A DNA stretch of 22,613 nucleotides, taken from assembly GCA_002427995.1 (NCBI GenBank), contig DIZV01000149.1:1-22613 (forward strand), given 5' to 3'. The notes below the pieces were generated by a model that ran no database searches, had not been told where the DNA came from, and worked only from the letters and a program-made list of their open reading frames with translations. The position numbers and the translations under genes are program-made. Source of the DNA: Chloroflexi bacterium UBA6019 (lineage in GTDB: Bacteria; Chloroflexota; Dormibacteria; Dormibacterales; Dormibacteraceae). Shown here one piece after another: positions 14,012-20,632 of this stretch. Numbering within the stretch: the stretch's first letter is position 1; each line of letters starts with the position of its first letter.

Positions 14012-14857
14012 TTAAACCACCTCCCCGAGCGGCAGCGAATAGCGGAGGAAGAGGTGGCTGCCGCTCCGCCGAGCGCTGAGCAGGCGCCCCCGCCGATCAA
14101 GCCCGGGCAGCAGCGCGGTTCCCTCCACCAGCCCGATCTGAGTGCCCAGTCGCTGGCGCCCGGCGAGGACCGGCGACAGGGTCAGAAAGAGCTCGTCGAC
14201 CAGGCCCGCGGCGGCCAGCTGCCCAAAAAGATGGGGGCCACCCTCGGTGAGGATCGACCGGTGGCCCTCCGCTCGCAAGGCGGCGACCAGTGCCGGAGCC
14301 GGGAGCGCCTCGCCCTCCCCCACCGCGATCACTCGCAGTCCCGCCGGCGCCCGGCCCGCCAGGCGCTCGGCGCCGGCCCGAGTTGTCAGCACGAGGCCGC
14401 CGGCGAGGGCGGGAAGACCAGGATCGAGGTCGCCGCTGCCGCTGACGACCGCCAGCGGCAGCTCGGGCGGGAGTCCGAGCTGGGCCCGCAGGCCGGCATA
14501 GGCGGCGGCCGCGGGCGGATAGACACGCCCTGGGCTCCAGACGTGCTCCGCTTCGGCCCGGAGCGTGCCGGCACCGATCAGCACGACGTCCGCGAAAGCG
14601 CGGAGGAGGCCCATCAGAAATCGGTCCCCGGGTGGGCCGCCACTGATCAGCCCGCCCTGGCCGGGCGCGGCGGGGTCGACGGCGGTCACACCGTCGAGCG
14701 CGCTGACGAAGTTGGCGTAGAGCAGCGGGCGGCCGAAGCCGAGCTCCCCGCCGTAGAGCTCCGCGAGGGGCGGCGGCAGGCGCTCGACGGCGAGCCCGGG
14801 CTCCTCGAACAGCCGCTCGAGGGGGAGGCTCAGCTGCGGCCGGACCTCATCTCGCAC
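14012..14857 (-). CDS. Pyrimidine reductase / RibD-C-like protein (Rv2671 type)
   Basis: A 281-residue protein of the RibD C-terminal/dihydrofolate reductase-like fold, which uses NADPH to reduce a pteridine or pyrimidine. YANFVSALDGVTA, GDRFLMGLLRAFADVVLIGAGTLRAE, RSILTEGGPHLFGQL and LVDELFLTLSPVLAG are the family signatures. No deaminase domain is present. The arrangement recalls M. tuberculosis Rv2671, which is annotated as RibD but is known to have dihydrofolate reductase activity. ATG 14857 lies inside the end of folE with a 28-bp overlap, so translation is probably coupled. The context favours a pteridine or folate role over riboflavin synthesis, since no other rib gene is here. That functional choice is inference. 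Confidence 0.82.
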   Translation of the reverse strand: MRDEVRPQLSLPLERLFEEPGLAVERLPPPLAELYGGELGFGRPLLYANFVSALDGVTAVDPAAPGQGGLISGGPPGDRFLMGLLRAFADVVLIGAGTLRAEAEHVWSPGRVYPPAAAAYAGLRAQLGLPPELPLAVVSGSGDLDPGLPALAGGLVLTTRAGAERLAGRAPAGLRVIAVGEGEALPAPALVAALRAEGHRSILTEGGPHLFGQLAAAGLVDELFLTLSPVLAGRQRLGTQIGLVEGTALLPGLDRRGRLLSARRSGSHLFLRYSLPLGEVV

Positions 14858-15516
14858 ATCCTCAGGAACTCCGAGCGCAGCTGGGGGTCGGCGGCATAGT
14901 TACCGCGCCAGAAGCTGGTGCGGGTGACCGAGTCGGTCTCCCGGACGCCCCGCATCTGGGTGCAGAGGTGGGTGCCGTCGAGGTAGACGGCGACGCCGTG
15001 CGCCTCCAGGATTCCCTCCAGGGTCTCGGTGATCTGCACCCCCATCCGCTCCTGGACCGAGAAGCGGCGCGCGAAGAGGCGCACCAGCCGGGTCAGCTTG
15101 GAGATCCCGATGATGTTCTCGTGGGCGATATAGCCGACGAAGGCGTTGCCGTGGAAGGGGAAGGCGTGGTGCTCGCAGAGCGAGTAGTAGGGGATCGGCC
15201 CCTCGATGACCTGGCTCAGCTGGCAGTCAGGCCCGCCTCGGCACTCGGTGGGAAACGCGGTGACCAGCTTGGGATCGCCCTCGTAACCCTCGGTCGCGTC
15301 GAACATCGCCTTCAGGAAGCGGGCCGGCGTCCTCTCGGTGCCCGGCGTGCCCATCTCCATCCCCAGGGCCTGGAAGATCTCCCGCATGTTGGTCTCAAAC
15401 CGCGCCCACTGCTCGGGGCTGATGGAGCGTGGGATGCTCCGCTGCCAGTCGTCCGATTCCCGCCGGCCGACGCCGTGCAGGGTGCCGATCTCGTGGCCGC
15501 GGCTTTGGTCACTCAT
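14830..15516 (-). CDS. folE: GTP cyclohydrolase I
   Basis: A 228-residue GTP cyclohydrolase type IA, which converts GTP to 7,8-dihydroneopterin triphosphate, the first step of folate (and other pterin) synthesis. Zinc ligands are visible as Cys114 and His117 in YYSLCEHH and Cys185 in THLCTQMRG. GNAFVGYIAHENIIGISKLTRLV and RRFSVQERMGVQI are near-universal family blocks. The first 30 residues are a variable extension (GHEIGTLHGVGRRE). ATG 15516 has a TAGCAT box 10 nt upstream. The gene is first in a two-gene unit with the RibD-C-like reductase. Confidence 0.97.
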   Translation of the reverse strand: MSDQSRGHEIGTLHGVGRRESDDWQRSIPRSISPEQWARFETNMREIFQALGMEMGTPGTERTPARFLKAMFDATEGYEGDPKLVTAFPTECRGGPDCQLSQVIEGPIPYYSLCEHHAFPFHGNAFVGYIAHENIIGISKLTRLVRLFARRFSVQERMGVQITETLEGILEAHGVAVYLDGTHLCTQMRGVRETDSVTRTSFWRGNYAADPQLRSEFLRMCEMRSGRS

Positions 15517-15526
15517 CTCGCGGCTG

Positions 15527-15553
15527 ATGCTAGTCGAATGGGAATTCGATAAT
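15527..15553. promoter_or_regulatory. Divergent promoters with inverted repeat TCGAAT-N4-ATTCGA
   Basis: Minus-strand TAGCAT (15532-15527) lies 10 nt before folE. Plus-strand GATAAT (15548-15553) lies 12 nt before ATG 15566. Between them is a perfect 6-bp inverted repeat (15534-15539 and 15544-15549) that touches the plus-strand -10, a suitable position for a repressor. No matching -35 boxes stand out. Confidence 0.4.
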
Positions 15554-15565
15554 GGATCGATACCG

Positions 15566-16918
15566 ATGGCTGACCTCGCGGCGATCGATCGCTACCTCGC
15601 CGAGCACCAGCGCGAGTGGATCGCTGAGCTCCGCGAGCTCTGCGCGGTACCCAGCGTCTCGGCTCGCCACCAAGGGATCGAGGAGTGCGCCAAGCTCGTG
15701 GCGCGGATGCTCGAGCGCCGCGGTTTCGCCGTCGAGGTGTGCGCGACCGGTGGGCACCCCGTGGTCCTCGGCCACGCCGCCGGGACCAACCGCGCCCGGA
15801 CCCTCCTCTTCTACAACCACTACGACGTCCAGCCGCCGGAGCCGCTCGAGCTCTGGGATAGCCCACCCTTCCAGCTGACCGAGCGCGAGGGGGCGGTCTT
15901 CGCGCGCGGTTCCAAGGACGACAAGGGAGAGTTCGTCTGCCGGCTGGCCGCCCTCGACGCCGTCCGCGCCGTCACCGGCTCCTACCCCTGCGACATCACC
16001 TGGCTGGCCGAGGGAGAGGAGGAGATCGGCAGTCCTCACCTGCCGGACTGGGTGGAGCGGAACCAGTCCCGCCTCCGGGCTGACGCCGCGGTCTGGGAGG
16101 AGGGCGGGATCGAGGTGGATGAGACCCCCATCATCCGCCTCGGCGCGCGCGGCCTGCTCTACGTCGAGCTCTCGGTGAAGGTCATCTCGCGCGACGCCCA
16201 CTCGGGCCAGGCGAACCTGCTACCGAACGCGGCCTGGCGCCTCGTCTGGGCCCTGGCAGCGCTGAAGGGACCCGACGAACGGGTGTTGATCCCGGGCTTC
16301 TACGATGCCGTCCGGCAGCCAACGGACCGCGAGGAGAAGCTGCTCCGCGCGGCGCCCAAGGGGGCCGCGGACATCCGCGACGAGTTCGGCCTGGAACAGC
16401 TGCTGGGCGGGATAACCGACGTCAATCGCGCCTACTTCACTCCGACCGCCAACCTGGCCGGCATCGGCGGCGGCTACCAGGGCGAGGGCTCGAAAACTGT
16501 CATCCCGGCCCGTGCCGTCGCCAAGCTCGACTTCCGCCTGGTGCCCGACCAGGACCCCGTCGACATCAACGCCAAGCTTCGCCGTCACCTCGACAGCGCC
16601 GGGTTCGCGGACGTCGCGATCGAGCTCCTCGGCGCGGAGCGGCCCGGGATCACCGACCCCGATGCCGCGGTGGTCAGGCTCAACGGCGAGATCGCCGCGG
16701 AGATCTACGGGAAGCCTGCCCGGGTGACACCGCTGACCGGCGGCACGACGCCGATGTTCATCTTCACCGAGCGCGGCGTCCCCGTCGTCGCCCCCGGCGT
16801 CGGTTGGGGCGCGATGAACCGCGCCCACAGCCCGAACGAGTTCATGCGTCTCAAGGACTTCGAACGCGCCGCCCGCCACCTGGCGCGGCTCGCGGTGCGC
16901 TTCGCGCAGGCCGACTAA
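15566..16918 (+). CDS. M20-family metallopeptidase (dipeptidase type)
   Basis: A 450-residue zinc peptidase of the M20 family (CNDP/PepV-like dipeptidases). Metal-site motifs are His85 and Asp87 in YNHYDVQP, Asp in FARGSKDDKGE (118-119), Glu151 and Glu152 in AEGEEEIGS, and the C-terminal His in MNRAHSPNE. The inserted dimerisation domain begins at GARGLLYVELSVKV and contains DAHSGQ. The protein is full length and predicted cytoplasmic. ATG 15566 starts the domain well (AAIDRYLAEHQREWIAEL). The long upstream open frame overlaps folE antisense and is not believed. Its TAA overlaps the TAG of the convergent racemase gene in the tetranucleotide CTAA. Confidence 0.93.
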   Translation: MADLAAIDRYLAEHQREWIAELRELCAVPSVSARHQGIEECAKLVARMLERRGFAVEVCATGGHPVVLGHAAGTNRARTLLFYNHYDVQPPEPLELWDSPPFQLTEREGAVFARGSKDDKGEFVCRLAALDAVRAVTGSYPCDITWLAEGEEEIGSPHLPDWVERNQSRLRADAAVWEEGGIEVDETPIIRLGARGLLYVELSVKVISRDAHSGQANLLPNAAWRLVWALAALKGPDERVLIPGFYDAVRQPTDREEKLLRAAPKGAADIRDEFGLEQLLGGITDVNRAYFTPTANLAGIGGGYQGEGSKTVIPARAVAKLDFRLVPDQDPVDINAKLRRHLDSAGFADVAIELLGAERPGITDPDAAVVRLNGEIAAEIYGKPARVTPLTGGTTPMFIFTERGVPVVAPGVGWGAMNRAHSPNEFMRLKDFERAARHLARLAVRFAQAD

Positions 16919-17874
16919 CGGAGCAGGAAACCGGTCCCGAGGTCGTCGCCGGGCTCGAGCACGAACTCATGCCGCCCGGTCAGGTGGGCGCTTCCCTCGA
17001 CCTCGGTCACGACCCCCCCGGGCTCCTCGCCCACCACCCGGCCGAGGAAGGTGGTGCCGACGATGCTCTGGTGCGTCAGCGTCTCACCCCGGGGCAGCTC
17101 ACCGGTCGCGTCGAGCAGGGCGAGCCGGGCCGAGGTGCCGCTGCCGCAGGGCGAGCGGTCGACCTCGCCGTCGGCGAACACCGTCACGTTGCGGTCGCCC
17201 TCGGTGAAGATGACGCCGTAGATGCCCTCGATCTCCGGCCGGTCCGGGTTGCGCACCTCGTGCTCGGCCTCGAGGTGCTGCTTCAGACCACGGCCGAGCT
17301 CGATCAGCTGGGGAAGATGCCGTGGCTCGACCCGGAGCCCGGCCTGGGCGGCGGGGACGATCGCGTAGAAGGCGCCGCCATAGGCGATGTCGACGGTGAA
17401 CCGGCCGATCTTCAGGCCGCGCGAGTGGACGTAGGCGGGAACGTTGCGGAAGCGGACGCTGGTGACGTCGCCGCCGACCACCCGCGCCACCGTCGCCAGG
17501 CGGCCGCTCGGCACGTCCACGGTGACCAAAGTCTCCGGCTCGACCGCCGCCAGGCGGCCGCTCTCGATCGCCCAGGTGACGAGCGCGATGGTGCCGTGCC
17601 CGCAGGCGGTGCTGTAGCCGGCGTTGTGGAAGAAGACGACGCCGAGCTGGGCGCCGGAATTCTCCGGCTCTGTGACAAAGCCTCCGTACATGTCGGCATG
17701 CCCGCGTGGTTCGAACACCAGCAACTTGCGGATGTGATCAAGATGATCCCGGGCGTACTGGCGCTTCTCCAGGATGGTCGTCCCCTGGAGCGGCGGGACA
17801 CCACCGCGCACGATGCGAAACGGCTCACCCGCGGTGTGATAGTCGATGGTGCTGATCGTGAGGCGCTCGCCCAT
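16915..17874 (-). CDS. Proline racemase / 4-hydroxyproline epimerase-family protein
   Basis: A 319-residue member of the proline racemase family. Both catalytic cysteines are present: Cys91 in STACGHGTIA and a second in DRSPCGSGTSARL around residue 240. That fits a racemase or epimerase rather than the trans-3-hydroxyproline dehydratases, which lack one Cys. DYHTAGEPFRIV at residues 11-22 is the family opening, which fixes the start near ATG 17874. The frame is open to 18006, but that part overlaps tatA and is not conserved-looking. Proline versus hydroxyproline cannot be chosen by eye. No hydroxyproline catabolic oxidase or aldolase is adjacent. The gene lies 34 bp after tatA on the same strand. 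Confidence 0.9.
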   Translation of the reverse strand: MGERLTISTIDYHTAGEPFRIVRGGVPPLQGTTILEKRQYARDHLDHIRKLLVFEPRGHADMYGGFVTEPENSGAQLGVVFFHNAGYSTACGHGTIALVTWAIESGRLAAVEPETLVTVDVPSGRLATVARVVGGDVTSVRFRNVPAYVHSRGLKIGRFTVDIAYGGAFYAIVPAAQAGLRVEPRHLPQLIELGRGLKQHLEAEHEVRNPDRPEIEGIYGVIFTEGDRNVTVFADGEVDRSPCGSGTSARLALLDATGELPRGETLTHQSIVGTTFLGRVVGEEPGGVVTEVEGSAHLTGRHEFVLEPGDDLGTGFLLR

Positions 17875-17908
17875 CAGTGGATCATCGCCACCCGCAGGAC
17901 GCGCCGGC

Positions 17909-18088
17909 TTAGGGGCGCGTGTCGGAGTTGGTCCCACCACCGGGTGGGTTTGGCTCATCCTTCGTCTTTCTGAACTCACGGATGGACCGTCCCATGGCCC
18001 CGCCAAGCTGCGACAGCTTGCCTGGACCGAAGATGATCAGGACGATCACGAGGATGAGCAGGAACAGCAGCCACGAGTGCCCGAACAT
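17909..18088 (-). CDS. tatA: Twin-arginine translocase subunit TatA/E
   Basis: A 59-residue Sec-independent translocase protein. One N-terminal membrane helix (WLLFLLILVIVLIIFG) is followed by the invariant hinge FGPGKLSQLGGAMGRSIREFRK, then a short charged tail. In the cell it would multimerise with TatC to move folded proteins across the membrane. It is at the short end for TatA. ATG 18088 is chosen because it begins one residue before FGHSW; the frame is open upstream to 18169 without support. A minus-strand TACACT box lies 9 nt before the start. No tatC is in the window. Confidence 0.9.
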   Translation of the reverse strand: MFGHSWLLFLLILVIVLIIFGPGKLSQLGGAMGRSIREFRKTKDEPNPPGGGTNSDTRP

Positions 18089-18097
18089 CGTGTGTCC

Positions 18098-18107
18098 AGT
18101 GTAATCT
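18098..18107. promoter_or_regulatory. Overlapping divergent -10 boxes (tatA and ABC exporter)
   Basis: Minus-strand TACACT (18103-18098) lies 9 nt before tatA. Plus-strand TAATCT (18102-18107) lies 10 nt before TTG 18118 and 19 nt before ATG 18127. The boxes share two base pairs, so the two transcripts should compete. TACACT is a strong -10 match. The -35 regions are unclear. Confidence 0.5.
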
Positions 18108-18126
18108 GACCGACGAATTGCAAACG

Positions 18127-19095
18127 ATGGCGCCCGTCGTGGTCGATGAGCTCGTGAAGCGGTATCCAAAGCGTCCCGTCAATGCGGTCGATGGCGTCAG
18201 CTTCCACGTCGAACGCGGGGAAGTGTTCGGCTTATTGGGTCCGAACGGGGCCGGTAAGACCACAACGGTGGGCGTGCTCACCACCCGGGTCCGGCCGACA
18301 AGCGGCCGCGGGATGGTGAGCGGGGTTGACGTGGTTCGCGATCCAGTTGCGGCGCGGCGCCGGATCGGGGTCGTCCCGCAGCGGTCCAATCTCGACCGGG
18401 CGCTATCGGCGCGGCAAAACCTCCTCTTTCACGCGGCGTATCACGGCATCTCGGCGGAGATGCGCCGGGAACGCGCCGCCGCGCTGCTGGCTGAGTTCGG
18501 CCTGGCGGACCGCGCCGATGACAAGGTCGACTTTTATTCCGGCGGCCAGTCGCAGCGGGTCATGATCGCGCGGGCCCTGATGCACGAGCCGGATGTTCTC
18601 TTCCTCGATGAGCCGACCACCGGGCTCGATCCGCAGGCCCGCCTTTTTGTATGGGATCGCATTCGGGACCTGCGTGGGCGCGGGGTCACGATGATCCTGA
18701 CCACCCACGACATGGATGAGGCGACGCAGCTGTGCAGGCGCGTCGGCATCATGGACCGCGGCAAGATCCTCGCCCTCGACACCCCGGACGCGCTGACCGC
18801 GACGGTACCCGGCAAGAACACCCTCGAGGTTGGGATCCACAGTGATGGCGTGGACCGGCCGACGTTCATCGAATTACTTGCGGCGGTGCCGGGGGTCGAG
18901 AGGGTCGAGCCTGTCAGCCAGGCGCCCAGCGGACCGCTGCGACTGCGGCTCTATGTCGCGTCGGACGCCCCGCTCATGGTCGCGCCCGTCGCGCGCGTTG
19001 TCAGCGACGCCGGTGGCACGCTGCAGGAACTGGCCATCGGCAAACCGTCGCTCGAGGATGTCTTCATCCACTTGACCGGTCGAGCGCTGCGCTGA
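18127..19095 (+). CDS. ABC-2 type exporter ATP-binding protein, DrrA-like
   Basis: A 322-residue ATPase of the daunorubicin-resistance (DrrA)/ABC-2 exporter type. It has Walker A LGPNGAGKTTT, Q-loop region VVPQRSNLDRALSARQNL, signature YSGGQSQRVMIARAL, Walker B VLFLDEPTTGLDPQARL and switch TTHDMDEATQLC. A C-terminal domain of about 90 residues (VERVEPVSQAPSGPLRLRLY...LEDVFIHLTGR) is typical of the DrrA group. The partner membrane protein starts at the base where this gene stops. ATG 18127 is preferred; TTG 18118 is possible. Codon use looks a little less GC-extreme than the neighbours (for example TTATTG, TTTTAT, TTTTTG), which may hint at later acquisition. The exported substrate is unknown. 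Confidence 0.9.
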   Translation: MAPVVVDELVKRYPKRPVNAVDGVSFHVERGEVFGLLGPNGAGKTTTVGVLTTRVRPTSGRGMVSGVDVVRDPVAARRRIGVVPQRSNLDRALSARQNLLFHAAYHGISAEMRRERAAALLAEFGLADRADDKVDFYSGGQSQRVMIARALMHEPDVLFLDEPTTGLDPQARLFVWDRIRDLRGRGVTMILTTHDMDEATQLCRRVGIMDRGKILALDTPDALTATVPGKNTLEVGIHSDGVDRPTFIELLAAVPGVERVEPVSQAPSGPLRLRLYVASDAPLMVAPVARVVSDAGGTLQELAIGKPSLEDVFIHLTGRALR

Positions 19096-19901
19096 TGGCG
19101 ACGGTCGTGGCCGAGCCGAGGGTCATGCACCCCAGCTTTCTTACCGTGTTCGTCGCTATTCTGCGCCGCGACATCACGGTCACCTTCCGCGAGTTCCCGG
19201 CCTTTTTGGCGCAGGTGATCTTACAGCCGTTGTTCATGCTCTTCGTCTTCGGTCGGGTGCTCGCCGACCTCGGCTTCACGCGGGCCGGCTATGCCGCCCA
19301 GCTTTTTCCCGGGATCGTGGCACTGACGATCGCGATCACGGGCCTCCAGGCGGTCGCCTTTCCGCTCGTCATCGAGTTCTCGTTCACCAAGGAGATCGAG
19401 GATCGCCTGCTGGCGCCCATCCCGACCGCCCTGGTTGGTCTCGAGAAGATCGTCTTCGCCGCGATCCGGTCGCTGATCGCAGGGCTGGTGATGTTCCCGG
19501 TCGGCTTCCTCGTGCTGGGGAGCATCCCGTTTGACCTCGGCCGCCTCTGGATCCTGGTCGCGTTTTTTATCCTGGGCTCGCTCGCGGGCGGTGCGATGGG
19601 CCTCACCCTGGGCACTCTCACGCCATTCAACCGGATCAACATCATGTTCGCCATCGTGCTGACCCCGATCATCTTCACGGGATGCACCCAATACCCCTGG
19701 CCCTCGCTGAGCAAACTGCCCTGGTTCCAGGTGGTCACGCTCTTCAACCCGATCACCTACGTCAGTGAAGGGATCCGCTCCGCCCTTCTCCCCCGCGGCC
19801 CGCACATGCCGACCTGGATCGCGGCGGCCTTACTGATCGTGGCGCTGGTCGGCTTCAGCTATGTCGGCATCACCGGCTTCCGCCGCCGCGCCATCGACTA
19901 A
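19095..19901 (+). CDS. ABC-2 type exporter permease, DrrB-like
   Basis: A 268-residue membrane subunit partnering the preceding ATPase. About six hydrophobic segments are visible, among them FLAQVILQPLFMLFVFG, ALTIAITGLQAVAFPLVI, SLIAGLVMFPVGFLVLGS, LVAFFILGSLAGGAMGLTLG, IMFAIVLTPIIFTG and the last WIAAALLIVALVGFSYVGI. The cytoplasmic EIEDRLLAPIP loop, which couples to the ATPase in ABC-2 permeases, and the NPITYVSEGIR segment are characteristic. ATG 19095 overlaps the upstream stop in TGATG, so translation is probably coupled. Together the pair would form a drug, lipid or polysaccharide exporter, and no substrate gene is adjacent. Confidence 0.9.
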   Translation: MATVVAEPRVMHPSFLTVFVAILRRDITVTFREFPAFLAQVILQPLFMLFVFGRVLADLGFTRAGYAAQLFPGIVALTIAITGLQAVAFPLVIEFSFTKEIEDRLLAPIPTALVGLEKIVFAAIRSLIAGLVMFPVGFLVLGSIPFDLGRLWILVAFFILGSLAGGAMGLTLGTLTPFNRINIMFAIVLTPIIFTGCTQYPWPSLSKLPWFQVVTLFNPITYVSEGIRSALLPRGPHMPTWIAAALLIVALVGFSYVGITGFRRRAID

Positions 19902-20023
19902 AGCTAACCCAGGCCTCGCATCGGGCTGCGTCGTCGGTCTGCGCGCCGTCCGCGACCTATCGGGTTACGCGGCCCGGTGCTCGACCGCGACGCCGCCCGA
20001 CGCGTAGCGGAATTGGCACGCCG

Positions 20024-20040
20024 GGGTTACCCGGTAACCC
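20024..20040. repeat. Inverted repeat GGGTTACC-N-GGTAACCC
   Basis: Perfect 8-bp arms with one central base, 39 bp upstream of the receiver gene's -35. It shares the TAACC/GGTTA half-site with the inverted repeat at 20598-20614. It could be an operator or a hairpin, but there is no T tract to make it a terminator. Confidence 0.4.
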
Positions 20041-20078
20041 ACCGCGTCAGCCGCCGATAACCGGGATACGATCGACCC

Positions 20079-20108
20079 TTGCCGACTAATACTCAGCCGT
20101 CATAGAAT
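20079..20108 (+). promoter_or_regulatory. Promoter TTGCCG-N18-TAGAAT of the receiver gene
   Basis: The -35 TTGCCG (20079-20084) and the -10 TAGAAT (20103-20108) are separated by 18 bp. The -10 matches five of six consensus bases. The start codon is 9 nt after the -10, so the 5' leader is at most a few bases. This is one of the two best promoter matches in the window. Confidence 0.6.
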
Positions 20109-20117
20109 CCTTGCGGA

Positions 20118-20549
20118 ATGATCTGGAGGAGGGGGCTCCGGGAGGGCGGCGTCCCTGCTCCCCTGCCCACCCACGACGAACCACCGGTGGTGGTCGCGGA
20201 CGACGATCGCGACGTTCGGCTGATGCTTCGCACCCTCCTCGAGCTGGATGGCCACGAGGTGGTGGAGGCCCAGGATGGGGACGAGGCCTGGCAGCTGATC
20301 ATCGAGTACGGCCCCTCGGTCGTGGTGGCGGATATCCAGATGCCGGGACTGGATGGGCTCCAGCTATGCCTCAAGATCCGGGAAAGCAAGCTTTCGTCGG
20401 AAACCAAAGTCATCGTCTACACCGCCGGGATGGCCACCCAGGAGGACGCTAAAAAGGCGGGCTGTGACGAGTACTTCCTGAAAACCGACCCCCTGCCCAA
20501 GCTTCGCGACAAGGTTCGGCAGTATACGAGCTCGCGAACCGGGCACTAA
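20118..20549 (+). CDS. Stand-alone response regulator receiver protein
   Basis: A 143-residue protein with one CheY-like receiver domain and no output domain. The acidic triad is Asp28-30 (VADDDRDVR), the phosphoacceptor Asp72 (VADIQMPGLDG), the switch Thr102 (VIVYTAG) and the conserved Lys122 (YFLKTD), so it should be phosphorylatable. The first ~20 residues (MIWRRGLREGGVPAPLP) are an unusual basic, Pro-rich leader. The short C-terminal tail after the domain is helix-like. With no kinase or output domain nearby it may act in a phosphorelay or by protein contact. ATG 20118 is supported by the promoter just upstream. Confidence 0.88.
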   Translation: MIWRRGLREGGVPAPLPTHDEPPVVVADDDRDVRLMLRTLLELDGHEVVEAQDGDEAWQLIIEYGPSVVVADIQMPGLDGLQLCLKIRESKLSSETKVIVYTAGMATQEDAKKAGCDEYFLKTDPLPKLRDKVRQYTSSRTGH

Positions 20550-20561
20550 TTCGTGATCGAT

Positions 20562-20582
20562 CCGAATACGATTCGTATTCGG
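20562..20582. repeat. Perfect 21-bp palindrome (10-bp arms, one central base)
   Basis: The arms CCGAATACGA and TCGTATTCGG flank a single T, 13 bp after the receiver gene's stop. It is AT-rich for this DNA and has no T tract after it. Its centre lies about 50 bp before the presumed transcription start of the next gene, a common activator-site position. A weak hairpin at the 3' end of the receiver mRNA is the alternative. Confidence 0.6.
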
Positions 20583-20597
20583 CGACTGCAAGGACCG

Positions 20598-20618
20598 TAA
20601 CCGGGCGCCGGTTATACC
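20598..20618 (+). promoter_or_regulatory. -10 box TATACC overlapped by inverted repeat TAACCGG-N3-CCGGTTA
   Basis: The 7-bp arms lie at 20598-20604 and 20608-20614. The second arm runs into the -10 candidate TATACC (20613-20618), which ends 5 nt before GTG 20624. A protein bound to the repeat would block the promoter. The half-site is shared with the repeat at 20024-20040. Confidence 0.45.
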
Positions 20619-20632
20619 CTGGGGTGCCTCCC

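Noticed and set aside
15338..15565. N-terminal extension of the M20 peptidase
   Set aside because: The extra 76 codons lie antisense to folE and precede the conserved domain start at ATG 15566.
16915..17874. trans-3-hydroxyproline dehydratase
   Set aside because: That subgroup lacks one catalytic Cys; here both Cys motifs (ACGHG and SPCGSG) are intact.
16804..17973. Plus-strand open frame of 389 codons over the racemase gene
   Set aside because: Shadow of the minus-strand proline racemase-family gene, which has both catalytic Cys motifs.
17875..18006. N-terminal extension of the racemase to an upstream ATG
   Set aside because: The added residues overlap tatA in another frame and precede the conserved family opening; ATG 17874 fits better.
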